This document shows positions 10,168 to 19,025 of a stretch of 64,000 bases of DNA, one piece after another. Source of the stretch: Chitinophagales bacterium. GTDB taxonomy: Bacteria > Bacteroidota > Bacteroidia > Chitinophagales > JADJOU01. Location of the stretch: assembly GCA_030832185.1 (NCBI GenBank), contig JAURJQ010000003.1, positions 148,471-212,470 on the forward strand, written 5' to 3'. The position numbers and the translations under genes are program-made. Under the pieces are notes generated by a model. The model was not told where the DNA came from, searched no databases, and was given only the letters and a program-made list of their open reading frames with translations. Position 1 is the first letter of the stretch; every line of letters begins with the position of its first letter.

Positions 10168-10748
10168 GTCGAATTTGGACAGATAAGGAACTCATTGAGG
10201 CTTGTCTCATTGGCAATCCTATAGCACAGAAAGTACTCTATGATACTTATTCTTCTGTTTTATTTGGTATTTGTATTCGATATAGTAAGAAGGAAGAAGA
10301 AGCGCAAGATATACTTCAAGATAGTTTTATAAAAATTTTCACTAAGTTAGATACATACCAATATACTGGTTCGTTTGAAGGTTGGCTGAAAAGAATAGTG
10401 ACCAATACTTCTATAGAATATTATCGAAAAAAAATCAATACGGAACAGGTAGAAGAAATTGGATTTAATCCATATTTAGCCGTTGACTCTGATAAAGTAT
10501 TAGAAGTAGAAGAACTGTTAAAAATGATTCAAGAACTCCCTGAGGGATATCGAATCGTATTTAATATGTACGCAATAGATGGCTATACCCATGGTGAAAT
10601 TGCTACTAAACTAAATATTTCTGAAGGAACTTCTAAATCTCAGCTTTCTAGGGCTAGAGCCTATTTACAGCGTAAATTAAAAGAAAAATTTGAATTGCCT
10701 AGAAAATCCGTACAACCATTAGAGCATTTTTTACGTCTCCTTAGATAG
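10164..10748 (+). CDS. ECF-type RNA polymerase sigma-70 factor
   Basis: A 194-residue ECF sigma factor. Region 2 spans about residues 25-90 (DILQDSFIKIF and GWLKRIVTNTSIEYYRKK), and region 4 lies at about 125-180 (LPEGYRIVFNMYAIDGYTHGEIA, then the helix-turn-helix SEGTSKSQLSRAR). The start is ATG 10164, which overlaps the murF stop as ATGA; an open frame from 10083 lies inside murF and is not needed. The gene 5 bp downstream encodes a membrane-anchored barrel protein that probably controls it. Confidence 0.93.
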   Translation: MSRIWTDKELIEACLIGNPIAQKVLYDTYSSVLFGICIRYSKKEEEAQDILQDSFIKIFTKLDTYQYTGSFEGWLKRIVTNTSIEYYRKKINTEQVEEIGFNPYLAVDSDKVLEVEELLKMIQELPEGYRIVFNMYAIDGYTHGEIATKLNISEGTSKSQLSRARAYLQRKLKEKFELPRKSVQPLEHFLRLLR

Positions 10749-10753
10749 TTACT

Positions 10754-12073
10754 ATGTGGAAAGATAGCGATTTTAGAGAATTATTTCAAAATTATAATCC
10801 TGAGCCACCGCAAAAGGTTTGGGAGCAGATATCTTATGCCCTATATAATGAGCGAGCGTCAAAGACTATTTCGCCATTCTTTACCACGACACAGAAAATG
10901 ACCCTAGCAGCGGCTTCTGTAGCCTCTATATTTCTTTCCGCATTTATGTATAGATACATAGATAGAAACATAGAAGTTAAGACTCCTTATGCAGAAGTTA
11001 GTTCTAATATAACTAGTCAAGAGGCGCCCCTTTCCTACAAGACAGAATTAGTAGTTCTTGAGAATAAACTGCAGACCTCGATAAAAACGGCTTCATTTTC
11101 TTCTATTACTAAGAAAAAAGTTGCTCCTCAAATTCAAATTCCAGAAGAGTTCGGTGAATTTAAAAAAGAATTACAAGAATTAGCTGAGCTTGACAGACAA
11201 ATAGCCATTCTAGATGAGGAAATAACAGCGGTTAAATCTCGACAAACAGTCAATAATACATGGGAAAGACCTCAATTAGTCCCTATAGAATCAGGTACTG
11301 AGAGAAAGACCGCTGCAAACTGGACTAGATATACAGAATTAGAAAAAGAAGCTAAGACAGAAATACCAACCTTAGCATTAAAGCCAGAGGGTGAAACTAA
11401 AAAAGAGGAACCCAAATTGTCATTTCTTTATAAATTTTACCTTACGCCGTATTTGGGCACAAATTATACACAGGTGACCTATCGAGATAGGCCTACAAAT
11501 GATTATTTCTCAGAAAAAGCCAATTTCTCTGGTCGGTTAGGCTATAATGTAGGTATCCAATTAGGATATCAACTAAATAAACGATGGAGTATAGAATCTG
11601 GAATAGGTCTTGGGCAGTATATTCTTGGGTTTAGAGAAGATCATTCTACTTATGAAAGAAATGGTGATATGTATATTGATCAGCTAGATATTCCTTTAAT
11701 GGCTCGGTACTCTATTCCCTTTGGCTCCAAGGATCTACCACTAGCTATATCTGTTAAGGGGGGGGTGCTGTATAGCAATGTTATTTTTTATCAGGTAAAT
11801 TACATAGATAGGCAAAATAGACCTCTTCCTATCGGCCCGAAGGAGCAATATTTCAGTGCAGACGTGGATAAGAGGCAATACAATAGTATGCAATTAGGAT
11901 ATACTGCAGGGTTTGATTTTGATGCTTATTTCTCGAAGAAAATAGCACTTAATCTTTCGGTGCTCAATGCCTTGGTCTCACAGTCTAGCAATTTTCCTCT
12001 GTTTAATGCTGAAAAGCAACGACCAATTCAATTCTCAACTAGCTTTTCTATAGGTACTAAGATTCGATTTTAG
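10754..12073 (+). CDS. Anti-sigma-like membrane protein with C-terminal outer-membrane beta-barrel domain
   Basis: A 439-residue protein just downstream of the ECF sigma gene. Three parts can be seen: an N-terminal cytoplasmic segment (FRELFQNYNPEPPQKVWEQI, a pattern common in proteins paired with Bacteroidota ECF factors), one hydrophobic segment at about 49-68, a charged low-complexity or coiled-coil region at about 130-225, and a C-terminal domain from about residue 230 with repeated amphipathic strands of the PorT/OMP_b-brl type. I infer an anti-sigma or sensor whose barrel part contacts the outer membrane. The role is not proven, and a purely inner-membrane location for the whole protein is possible. 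Confidence 0.7.
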   Translation: MWKDSDFRELFQNYNPEPPQKVWEQISYALYNERASKTISPFFTTTQKMTLAAASVASIFLSAFMYRYIDRNIEVKTPYAEVSSNITSQEAPLSYKTELVVLENKLQTSIKTASFSSITKKKVAPQIQIPEEFGEFKKELQELAELDRQIAILDEEITAVKSRQTVNNTWERPQLVPIESGTERKTAANWTRYTELEKEAKTEIPTLALKPEGETKKEEPKLSFLYKFYLTPYLGTNYTQVTYRDRPTNDYFSEKANFSGRLGYNVGIQLGYQLNKRWSIESGIGLGQYILGFREDHSTYERNGDMYIDQLDIPLMARYSIPFGSKDLPLAISVKGGVLYSNVIFYQVNYIDRQNRPLPIGPKEQYFSADVDKRQYNSMQLGYTAGFDFDAYFSKKIALNLSVLNALVSQSSNFPLFNAEKQRPIQFSTSFSIGTKIRF

Positions 12074-12110
12074 AAAGCGAATAAATTAGCACTACTTATT
12101 TTCTCTAGAT

Positions 12111-12118
12111 TAGATTTG
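12111..12118 (+). promoter_or_regulatory. -7 box (TAGATTTG) of ccmB-ccmC
   Basis: TAGATTTG lies 22 bp before the ccmB TTG start and matches TAnnTTTG. No obvious -33 TTG. Confidence 0.45.
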
Positions 12119-12140
12119 TAATTTAATTGAACTTTAAGTT

Positions 12141-12812
12141 TTGCTTACATCGGTTTTTGCTTTATTAAAATATGATTTTCAGCGTGAGTTTCGTCAGCGG
12201 CTGTCTTTTCTAAGTATATTACTCTATGTTTTTTCTATTACTTATTTAATGTATTTTCTGCTGAATACTCAAGGTGCCCTCGTGAAAATGGAGGTGAAAT
12301 ACTGGAATGTCATCTTCTGGATTATAATTTTGTTTACAACTATCAATGAACTTATTTCACAGTTTAGTAAAGAATCAGATGGTCTATATCTCTATTATTA
12401 TACCGTGATTCATCCTACTCATTTTATCATTTCTAGATTGATTTTTCATGCTGTCTATGCTGCACTCACATCACTTTTGACTTATTTCATTTTTTCACTT
12501 TGGTTCGGTAGCCCTGTAGAAAATTTTAGTTTGATTTTACTCTCCATCATACTTGGGAGCAGTTCATTTGCTATTTTATTTACTTTGACTACAGCTATTT
12601 CTAAAGGATTAAAAAATAATGCGGTATTGACTTCTATTTTAGGTTTTCCGCTGAGTATTCCTCTGATAACTCTGGTTTCTAGGTTATCTAAGGAAGCTTT
12701 TTTTATTGCCACTAGTGATAACTTTTGGATAAACCTCTCTGTATTGATAGGTTTTAATCTCATTATGGTTGTATTGTCAGTAATTTTGTATCCTTATATT
12801 TGGCGCGAATGA
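12141..12812 (+). CDS. ccmB: Heme exporter protein CcmB
   Basis: A 223-residue integral membrane protein with six hydrophobic segments, the permease subunit of the CcmABCD complex of cytochrome c maturation system I. The N-terminus LLKYDFQREFRQR and the central TTINELISQFSKESDGLYLYYY are typical of CcmB. The start is TTG, with no in-frame ATG before the first membrane helix. Its TGA stop overlaps the ccmC ATG. No ccmA is next to it. Confidence 0.92.
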   Translation: MLTSVFALLKYDFQREFRQRLSFLSILLYVFSITYLMYFLLNTQGALVKMEVKYWNVIFWIIILFTTINELISQFSKESDGLYLYYYTVIHPTHFIISRLIFHAVYAALTSLLTYFIFSLWFGSPVENFSLILLSIILGSSSFAILFTLTTAISKGLKNNAVLTSILGFPLSIPLITLVSRLSKEAFFIATSDNFWINLSVLIGFNLIMVVLSVILYPYIWRE

Positions 12813-13834
12813 ATTTTTTAAATCAACGTTTTCTGCAGCTAGTCTGTATTTTTTTAATTGGCTATAGCTTTTTAGGAGGCATCTTACTTCCTCTGTCACC
12901 CAATATTGAAAAATTGAATTATAAAACGGAGGATACATCTTTGATAATAAATATAGCCATACCCAAACTCAAAGAAGGTGTGACAGAATTCTATCTAAAG
13001 AAATCTTCTCTAGGCGATTCTAGTCAGCTTATACTGCGTTCATCAACATGTTCTAAAATAGAAAATGGATTTCAATTAGTTTTTCCTCATCCTGCACGAT
13101 TTCAAGATTTCAAAACAGGTGATATATTAGATCTTGTTTGTCATACAGAGACTTGGGGTGGATTAAGGTATTTTTCCGCTTATTTTATTGATACAGTTAT
13201 TGGTGATAAGCACCTACCTGTTATTGATAAAATGATTATTCCAGAAAAGCAATTTCACCTAAGTTTTCCCAATAGAAATATTTTGAGTGAGTCTATCCGA
13301 AATTTGTTTTATCACGTTCCTATGTGGTTTACAATGATGGCTTTATTGATTTACAGTTTGGTACACTCAATTTTATTTCTTTCTTCAGGTAAGTTAAATC
13401 ATGATACTAAAGCCTCTATTAGCGCAGCCGTAGCTAGTATGTTTGGTGTGATAGGAATATTGACAGGAATGATTTGGGCTAAATATACTTGGGGCGCTTT
13501 CTGGACCAACGATCCTAAGCTAAATGGGGCGGCTATAGGTATGCTCGCTTATTTAGCCTACTTCATACTCAGAGGTAGTCTGGACGATACGATAAAAAAG
13601 GCCAAATTAGCTGCCGTTTACAATATTTTCTCATTCACCATTTATATGGTATTTATATGGATTTTGCCGCGTATAAATGACTCGCTCCATCCTGGTAATG
13701 GTGGTAATCCTGGCTTTAACGTCTATGAACAAGACAATGTCATGCGATTGTTTTTTTATCCTGCTGTGATTGGCTGGATATTTCTAGGATTTTGGTTGAC
13801 AGAGATTTATGTGAAAATGAAGGAAAGGAATTAA
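12809..13834 (+). CDS. ccmC: Cytochrome c assembly protein CcmC/CcsA family with extra periplasmic domain
   Basis: Heme-handling membrane protein for cytochrome c maturation. I chose ATG 12809, overlapping the ccmB stop as ATGA (341 residues). Family motifs: FYHVPMWF with heme-ligand-type His169, the tryptophan-rich WAKYTWGAFWTNDPKLNG (about 223-240), and a second His294 in DSLHPGNGG. Typical CcmC proteins are about 220-250 residues. Here some 125 residues (about 31-155) lie between the first membrane helix and the IRNLFYHVPMW segment, predicted to be periplasmic and of unknown fold. Confidence 0.9.
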   Translation: MNFLNQRFLQLVCIFLIGYSFLGGILLPLSPNIEKLNYKTEDTSLIINIAIPKLKEGVTEFYLKKSSLGDSSQLILRSSTCSKIENGFQLVFPHPARFQDFKTGDILDLVCHTETWGGLRYFSAYFIDTVIGDKHLPVIDKMIIPEKQFHLSFPNRNILSESIRNLFYHVPMWFTMMALLIYSLVHSILFLSSGKLNHDTKASISAAVASMFGVIGILTGMIWAKYTWGAFWTNDPKLNGAAIGMLAYLAYFILRGSLDDTIKKAKLAAVYNIFSFTIYMVFIWILPRINDSLHPGNGGNPGFNVYEQDNVMRLFFYPAVIGWIFLGFWLTEIYVKMKERN

Positions 13835-13965
13835 ACCAATTCCAATCTTTTGTCTGTTTTCTCGTTCAATACTAGATTTTTTCTCAATTTTGTAGAAATT
13901 AGGGTAATTGATACTACCGTAATATTTTATTGATTTAATACTAAACAAGGAACTAGACATTTTTA

Positions 13966-16900
13966 GTGAGATTAATTGGATTAATAGTTTTGAGTGTATT
14001 ACTCATCAAGTCTAGTCTAGCTCAGAGTCTAGCGGATTTAAGCACCCTTCGCCAGAAGTTGGTGTGGCCTGGTGATACGATAGTGCTTGATGCACAGCCA
14101 ATTATTCCTGGTAGTCTTTATATCTCTATTAATGGTCAGTATATAGATGCGTCTTTATTCCATCTCAATACCAGAACTAATGTATTCACTTCAACCAAAT
14201 CCTTTAAGGATTCACTTTTAGTTACTTATCGAGTTTTTCCTATTCGGCTGACGAGCCTTAGGAGTAGTAAGAAAAAAAATGGTGCGTATTCCTTGAGCTC
14301 TTCTTACACTGGGGGAGGTATAACCTACGCAGGAGAGACAGCTTCTTCGAATGAAATAGAATATAGTGGTTCTTTTGTACGAGGTATTACGGTCGGTAGT
14401 CGACAGGATGCAGCTATCAATTCAGGATTTAATCTAAATATAAATGGCAAGCTAGCCAATGGACTAGAAATAAACGCCACGATGACGGACGCCAATATCC
14501 CGATTCAGCCCGAGGGGAACTCAGCCTCTATTCAGGAATTTGATCGCATTTTTATCCAATTGAAAAAAGATAGCCATAAAATCATATTAGGAGATTTTGA
14601 TATGAGCGAAGATCCCTACTATAGGATGATGAAATTTGATCGTAAACTCCAAGGTATTCGCTATCAGAGTGCAGTGCCAATCGGTGAGAAGTCTACCTTG
14701 CGTTTCGGAGCAGGAGCTGCCCTCACAAGAGGGACGTTTAGTAGAAACATTTTCGAGGCAGAGGAAAATAATCAAGGCCCTTATAAATTAACAGGAAATA
14801 ATGGCGAAACGTTTATTATCATAATAGCGGGGACGGAAAAAGTATTTATCAATGGTATCCCTATGAAACGAGGGATAGAGAATGACTATACGATCAATTA
14901 TAATGTGGGGGAAGTTGTTTTTACCCCCAATCGCTTGATAACAAAAGATCTGAGAATCGTTATAGAGTTTCAGTATTCTGATCGAAGTTATTTTCGATAT
15001 TCCTTAGAGGCCAATGCGCATTTATCCCATCCTAAATACGAACTTTTTTCACAAGTATTTACGGAGAATGATGATAAAAATAACCAAGTTAATCTAGAAT
15101 TGAAACCAGCTCAGGTACAAAGGCTCAGCCAAATCGGAAATCAACTAGACTCTGCTATTATATCTGCGGAAACTATTGTGGAAAGTTGGGAAGCTAGTCG
15201 TATCACATACACAAAACAAGATACCCTCGTCCAAGGTCTGACTTATACTATTTATAAATGGGCAGAAACGAATCAACCCAATGTTTACCAAGTTTTATAT
15301 ACTCAAGTGGGCGTGAATAAAGGGAATTATGTGCTGAAATCTACAGCAGCCAATGGTTCTGTATATCAATGGGTGGCACCTAAAGATGGAGTATTGCAGG
15401 GCAATTATGAACCTACCATAAAAATAACCACGCCCAAAACTCATCTGCAATGGACTACTGGAGGATTATACAAATGGAATGACAAACAAATTACTAAAGC
15501 TGAAATTTCTTATACCAGTCACGATTTGAATACATTTAGTGAACTTCAAAATGGAGAGAATAAAGGCATAGGAATTTTAGTCAATCACAAAGCTATTCAT
15601 AGACTAGATAGCCTTAAAAGCTTGAGTCTAGAGATCGAACAGGAATATACAACTTCGCATTTTAGTCCTTTGACTCGCTATAGAAATAATGAATTTCAGC
15701 GTGATTGGAATCTAGATTTACCTATCAGAAATCAGAGTGAACAATCACTTACAAGTCTAACTCTCGGTTATTCAAGTCGTGATGTTAAATCTAAAATAGG
15801 GGGCAATTTTTTTTATTTACCAAATACGTTTAGTGGCCTGCAATCATATTTTGATGTCAGTTGGAATCCTGGCAGATGGTACTTCTATACCCAGCAGCAT
15901 TTGATGACCTCTGCCAGATCAGATACGCTCTCGTTATTTTATAGACCCAAAGCAGGAATACGTTATGATTTGAAGCCAAAGAAATCTCAGTTAGAAGTCG
16001 GTATTTTTCATGAGATTAATCGCACCAAAAAGGAGAATTCCTATCTTCTGAAAAATGGTTTTTTATGGCAAAATTATTTTCTGAATTGGACCAATAAATT
16101 TTATGAGATGCATACGCTTAATTTTCAATATATCTATCGTACAGAGCAAATCAATGATAGCATTGAGTTCCTTTCCCCAAATGTAAAAGCACATACCTTT
16201 TCACTCGATGGTCATAGTGAATTTTCTAAATCTCAATCACTAAAATACACCTTAAAATACAGAAATTTTTCGAGTATAAATTTATCTCAAGAAATTCAAC
16301 ATAACTACCTAGGAAGGGTAGATTATAATAGTCATTATGCCAATGGTTTTATTCGGTTAAATAGTCTATATGAAATAAAAGCGGGCAGAGAGCAGCGCAT
16401 TCAGCTTACGTATGTAAAAGCCCCTAATGGTTTTGGAAACTATGCCTGGAGAGATCTGAATAATAATGGTACTTTCGAATTAAACGAAGCCTATGTATCC
16501 CCTATTTTGACAGAGAATAATTATATGCGCTTTTTTATTGCGTTACCTGATTTTATTCCGGCCAATGAAGTAAATTTTTCTCAACAGCTATCCATTCAAC
16601 CAAAGGCCAAATGGCACGATGCAAAAGATTGGAAAAAATGGGCAGCCAAGTTTTCCTATCAGCTTCGATTAGATATTAATAAAAAAGTGAGGTCGTCAAC
16701 TGAAAATCAACTTTTAGATTATGCTAATCCTCTGGTCGGATTCAAAGATTCGCTCATGATATTCTCACGTAGTTATATTTTCCAACAATTCTCCTATCAA
16801 AAAAATGAAGGAAAAATTGGGCTGGATTTAGAATGGTTGTATAATAATAATAGTAATCTATTGAGCAATGGCATTGAAGGTTATTCACTTCAAAACTATG

Positions 16901-17406
16901 CTGTCCGTTCTCGTGTGGAGTTATTGTATTTTCTTACTTACTACGGAAAAGTCTCCAATGGTATTCGACGAAATACCTCTGAATTTTTTCAGGAAAGAAA
17001 TTTTGCAATAGTTGAGAATGGAATAGAAAATACATTTTCGGTTTATCTGCATAAGAATGCGAAACTAAATTTCAATGGAAACTATGGTTTCAAAAGTACA
17101 GGCGATCAATTTAGTGTCTCTCAGCAGGGGGATATCGAGCTTAAATTTTCGAGAAAGAATGATGGTATCATTGAATCTAGATTTACTCTCTTGCAGCAGA
17201 CCTACGAAGCAAATATTGCCAATCCACAGATAGAACTCGCTATGCTCAATGGCATTCCGCGCGGACTCAACTATATATGGAACTTGACCATAGGCCAGAA
17301 ACTCACCAAATACCTTCAGCTCAATCTCATCTACAACGGACGTAAAAATGAAAATTCCCCCCAGCTGATTCATAGCGGGAATGTGGAGGCAAGAGCGATA
17401 TTTTAA
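13966..17406 (+). CDS. Very large outer-membrane beta-barrel protein of unknown function
   Basis: A 1146-residue protein with a signal peptide (cleavage near SSLAQ, residue 20). After a short N-terminal domain, residues about 100-350 carry a conserved-looking block: FVRGITVGSRQDAAINSGFN, LGDFDMSEDPYYRM, GPYKLTGNNGETFIII, GTEKVFINGIPMKRG and FTPNRLITKDLRIVIEFQYS. The rest is a long run of amphipathic strands with aromatic ends, as in large barrels. It resembles uncharacterised Bacteroidota surface proteins. No TonB-dependent receptor plug was recognised and it is far shorter than the SprA translocon. Start is GTG. The function is unknown. Confidence 0.75.
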   Translation: MRLIGLIVLSVLLIKSSLAQSLADLSTLRQKLVWPGDTIVLDAQPIIPGSLYISINGQYIDASLFHLNTRTNVFTSTKSFKDSLLVTYRVFPIRLTSLRSSKKKNGAYSLSSSYTGGGITYAGETASSNEIEYSGSFVRGITVGSRQDAAINSGFNLNINGKLANGLEINATMTDANIPIQPEGNSASIQEFDRIFIQLKKDSHKIILGDFDMSEDPYYRMMKFDRKLQGIRYQSAVPIGEKSTLRFGAGAALTRGTFSRNIFEAEENNQGPYKLTGNNGETFIIIIAGTEKVFINGIPMKRGIENDYTINYNVGEVVFTPNRLITKDLRIVIEFQYSDRSYFRYSLEANAHLSHPKYELFSQVFTENDDKNNQVNLELKPAQVQRLSQIGNQLDSAIISAETIVESWEASRITYTKQDTLVQGLTYTIYKWAETNQPNVYQVLYTQVGVNKGNYVLKSTAANGSVYQWVAPKDGVLQGNYEPTIKITTPKTHLQWTTGGLYKWNDKQITKAEISYTSHDLNTFSELQNGENKGIGILVNHKAIHRLDSLKSLSLEIEQEYTTSHFSPLTRYRNNEFQRDWNLDLPIRNQSEQSLTSLTLGYSSRDVKSKIGGNFFYLPNTFSGLQSYFDVSWNPGRWYFYTQQHLMTSARSDTLSLFYRPKAGIRYDLKPKKSQLEVGIFHEINRTKKENSYLLKNGFLWQNYFLNWTNKFYEMHTLNFQYIYRTEQINDSIEFLSPNVKAHTFSLDGHSEFSKSQSLKYTLKYRNFSSINLSQEIQHNYLGRVDYNSHYANGFIRLNSLYEIKAGREQRIQLTYVKAPNGFGNYAWRDLNNNGTFELNEAYVSPILTENNYMRFFIALPDFIPANEVNFSQQLSIQPKAKWHDAKDWKKWAAKFSYQLRLDINKKVRSSTENQLLDYANPLVGFKDSLMIFSRSYIFQQFSYQKNEGKIGLDLEWLYNNNSNLLSNGIEGYSLQNYAVRSRVELLYFLTYYGKVSNGIRRNTSEFFQERNFAIVENGIENTFSVYLHKNAKLNFNGNYGFKSTGDQFSVSQQGDIELKFSRKNDGIIESRFTLLQQTYEANIANPQIELAMLNGIPRGLNYIWNLTIGQKLTKYLQLNLIYNGRKNENSPQLIHSGNVEARAIF

Positions 17407-17410
17407 AAAA

Positions 17411-17546
17411 CTAGTGTAGTTTAATAGCAAAGTAAAATTCTCCTCCCTCTTTGTCTGCTGTAAGGTAATCGGAGAATGAATTATAGGCTTCTAAGAGGGT
17501 CCTGCTAGAAGAAAAAAAATACGAGTTTTATTTTTAACCCTTTCAT
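17411..17546 (-). pseudogene. Small gene broken at a T8 run (conserved-looking C-terminal fragment)
   Basis: An ATG at 17546, 5 bp after the stop of the preceding small gene and behind GGAAGA, opens a frame reading MKGLKIKLVFFFF, then TAG. A frame one base away continues from the T8 run at 17512-17519 as SRTLLEAYNSFSDYLTADK followed by EGGEFYFAIKLH and a TAG at 17411-17413, a normal-looking protein end. Removing one T would join them into about 44 residues. It may be a frameshifted small gene, the remnant of a longer gene, or a homopolymer sequencing error. I do not recognise the family. Confidence 0.4.
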
Positions 17547-17551
17547 AGTAG

Positions 17552-17875
17552 TTATCTTCCAGTGCGAATAGTTGCTACTATGCAATAAATGAACCATGCA
17601 ACAAAAGCCATAATTCCCAAAGGTATTGTGATTAATAAAAGCCAACCCATTACACCAAGAGGATTTAGTATTATCCCAAATGGAATTCCAAGTCGTATGC
17701 AATCATCTGTTCCACCTTCGTTTATATTACAACCTAAACATTGGCCTATCAATCCAGCAAGAAGAGCGACAAGATATGGACTCAGACTGAATATTCAAAT
17801 CAATAAAAACCCAAAAGGCATGTAATAAATCTTTTTGCTTTTAATTAAAGCTATAATTTTTGAAATCTTAGTCAT
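17552..17875 (-). pseudogene. Small membrane protein gene interrupted by an in-frame TGA
   Basis: An ATG at 17875, 3 bp after the asparaginase stop, opens a 107-codon frame with one in-frame TGA at 17797-17795 (codon 27). The two sides join naturally: MPFGFLLI, stop, then IFSLSPYLVALLAGLIG. A Trp (TGG) there would give an ordinary membrane helix. The remainder reads CNINEGGTDDC, IRLGIPFGIILNP, LGVMGWLLLITIPLG and a final hydrophobic segment, resembling a conserved family of small Bacteroidota membrane proteins. TGA works as a normal stop in murF and ccmB, so recoding is unlikely. It may be a recent nonsense mutation, a readthrough gene or a sequencing error. Confidence 0.6.
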
Positions 17876-17878
17876 ATT

Positions 17879-18922
17879 TTACTTGTACAAAAACTTACTA
17901 TCAAACTTTTTATTATCATAAACTTCAGACTTGACTGCAAAGTCAAATCCTTTCTGTAGTGCATAAGAACCAAACTCTCCATGTTTATTGAGCGCGATGA
18001 AACCGATTTGTAAATCTTCTAATTTTCTAGGTGTTCGTTTCAAAATGCGCTCTACTGCTTTTTTACAAGCGAGTTCTGGACTTAGACCTTGACGCATAAA
18101 CTCCACTACTAGGTGACTTCCACAGATACGAATGACTTCTTCTCCATGCCCTGTGGCTGTGGCAGCGCCTACTTGATTGTCTACATAGAGCCCTGCGCCT
18201 ATGATGGGCGAATCCCCTAATCGTCCTCTCATTTTGAAGCCTAATCCACTTGTGGTGCAAGCACCGCTCAGATTGCCAAAGCTGTCCAAGGCTATCATTC
18301 CTATGGTGTCGTGGTTAAACTCATCTACCTTCATGGATTTATTTTTCTCCTGCTCCTTATCTGGTTTGGTGATAAATTCCACTTTTTTCTTTTCTATATT
18401 CTTATGGTCAAATTCATTTCGTTTTTTCCAATCCTCAAAAGCCTTGGTTGCATGGTCACCTAGCTTTCCATCTTCTAGGGCAAAGCCTTGAGTCAAAGCA
18501 AATTCTTGTGCTCCAGCACCGACTAGCATAACGTGTGGAGATTTTTCCATAACGGCACGTGCTACTTGGATAGGATGTTTGATTCTCTCTATAGCCCCTA
18601 CGGCTCCTATTTCGTATTGATCATTCATGATACAGGCATCCAACGTCACTATGCCTGTTCTATCAGGATTACCGGCCAAGCCTACACAGCAGTTCGTGAT
18701 ATCATTTTCGGCATTCATGACTCCCTTTTCGACCGCATCGATAGCTTTCCCTTTCTGAGAGAGGATAGACCATGCGTCTGTATTGGCTTCACGCTGATTG
18801 TACCATGTGCTGAGCACTATTGGTTTTCTTGTCGAGGCGAGATTTCCTGCCCAGCTGGTTTTAAAAAAAGAAAGTGTCATGCCTGATAGAGATAATGTTT
18901 TTAGAACTTGGCGTCGATTCAT
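17879..18922 (-). CDS. N4-(beta-N-acetylglucosaminyl)-L-asparaginase (glycosylasparaginase), Tat-exported
   Basis: Ntn-hydrolase of the plant-type asparaginase / glycosylasparaginase family, 347 residues. It self-cleaves before Thr206 in NHDTIGMIALD, the new N-terminal nucleophile. Other family segments are VGLAGNPDRTGIVTLDACIM, GRLGDSPIIGAGLYVDN and GAATATGHGEEVIR. The N-terminus MNRRQVLKTLSLSG is a twin-arginine signal, so folded export to the periplasm is likely. Family members release GlcNAc from the asparagine of N-glycoproteins, so it may process glycan-linked asparagine scavenged outside. Two damaged small genes follow within a few bases. Confidence 0.92.
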   Translation of the reverse strand: MNRRQVLKTLSLSGMTLSFFKTSWAGNLASTRKPIVLSTWYNQREANTDAWSILSQKGKAIDAVEKGVMNAENDITNCCVGLAGNPDRTGIVTLDACIMNDQYEIGAVGAIERIKHPIQVARAVMEKSPHVMLVGAGAQEFALTQGFALEDGKLGDHATKAFEDWKKRNEFDHKNIEKKKVEFITKPDKEQEKNKSMKVDEFNHDTIGMIALDSFGNLSGACTTSGLGFKMRGRLGDSPIIGAGLYVDNQVGAATATGHGEEVIRICGSHLVVEFMRQGLSPELACKKAVERILKRTPRKLEDLQIGFIALNKHGEFGSYALQKGFDFAVKSEVYDNKKFDSKFLYK

Positions 18923-18939
18923 ATTTTAGATTTCTAATT

Positions 18940-18947
18940 CAAATTTA
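18940..18947 (-). promoter_or_regulatory. -7 box (TAAATTTG) of the asparaginase gene
   Basis: TAAATTTG on the minus strand, ending 17 bp before the ATG at 18922. Confidence 0.45.
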
Positions 18948-19025
18948 GTGCATCTGATATAGTCTTTATTGAATTATTATTGATTAGTTCCAAATCATTA
19001 CTTTTATACCTTAATTTTCTATTAT

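Noticed and set aside
17589..17825. Plus-strand ORF of 78 codons opposite the TGA-broken gene
   Set aside because: It is antisense to a convincing coding frame and its residues look like a reverse-strand shadow.
17552..17875. General use of TGA as a Trp codon
   Set aside because: TGA ends murF and ccmB at overlapping ATGA junctions, and long genes such as the giant subtilisin have no internal TGA.
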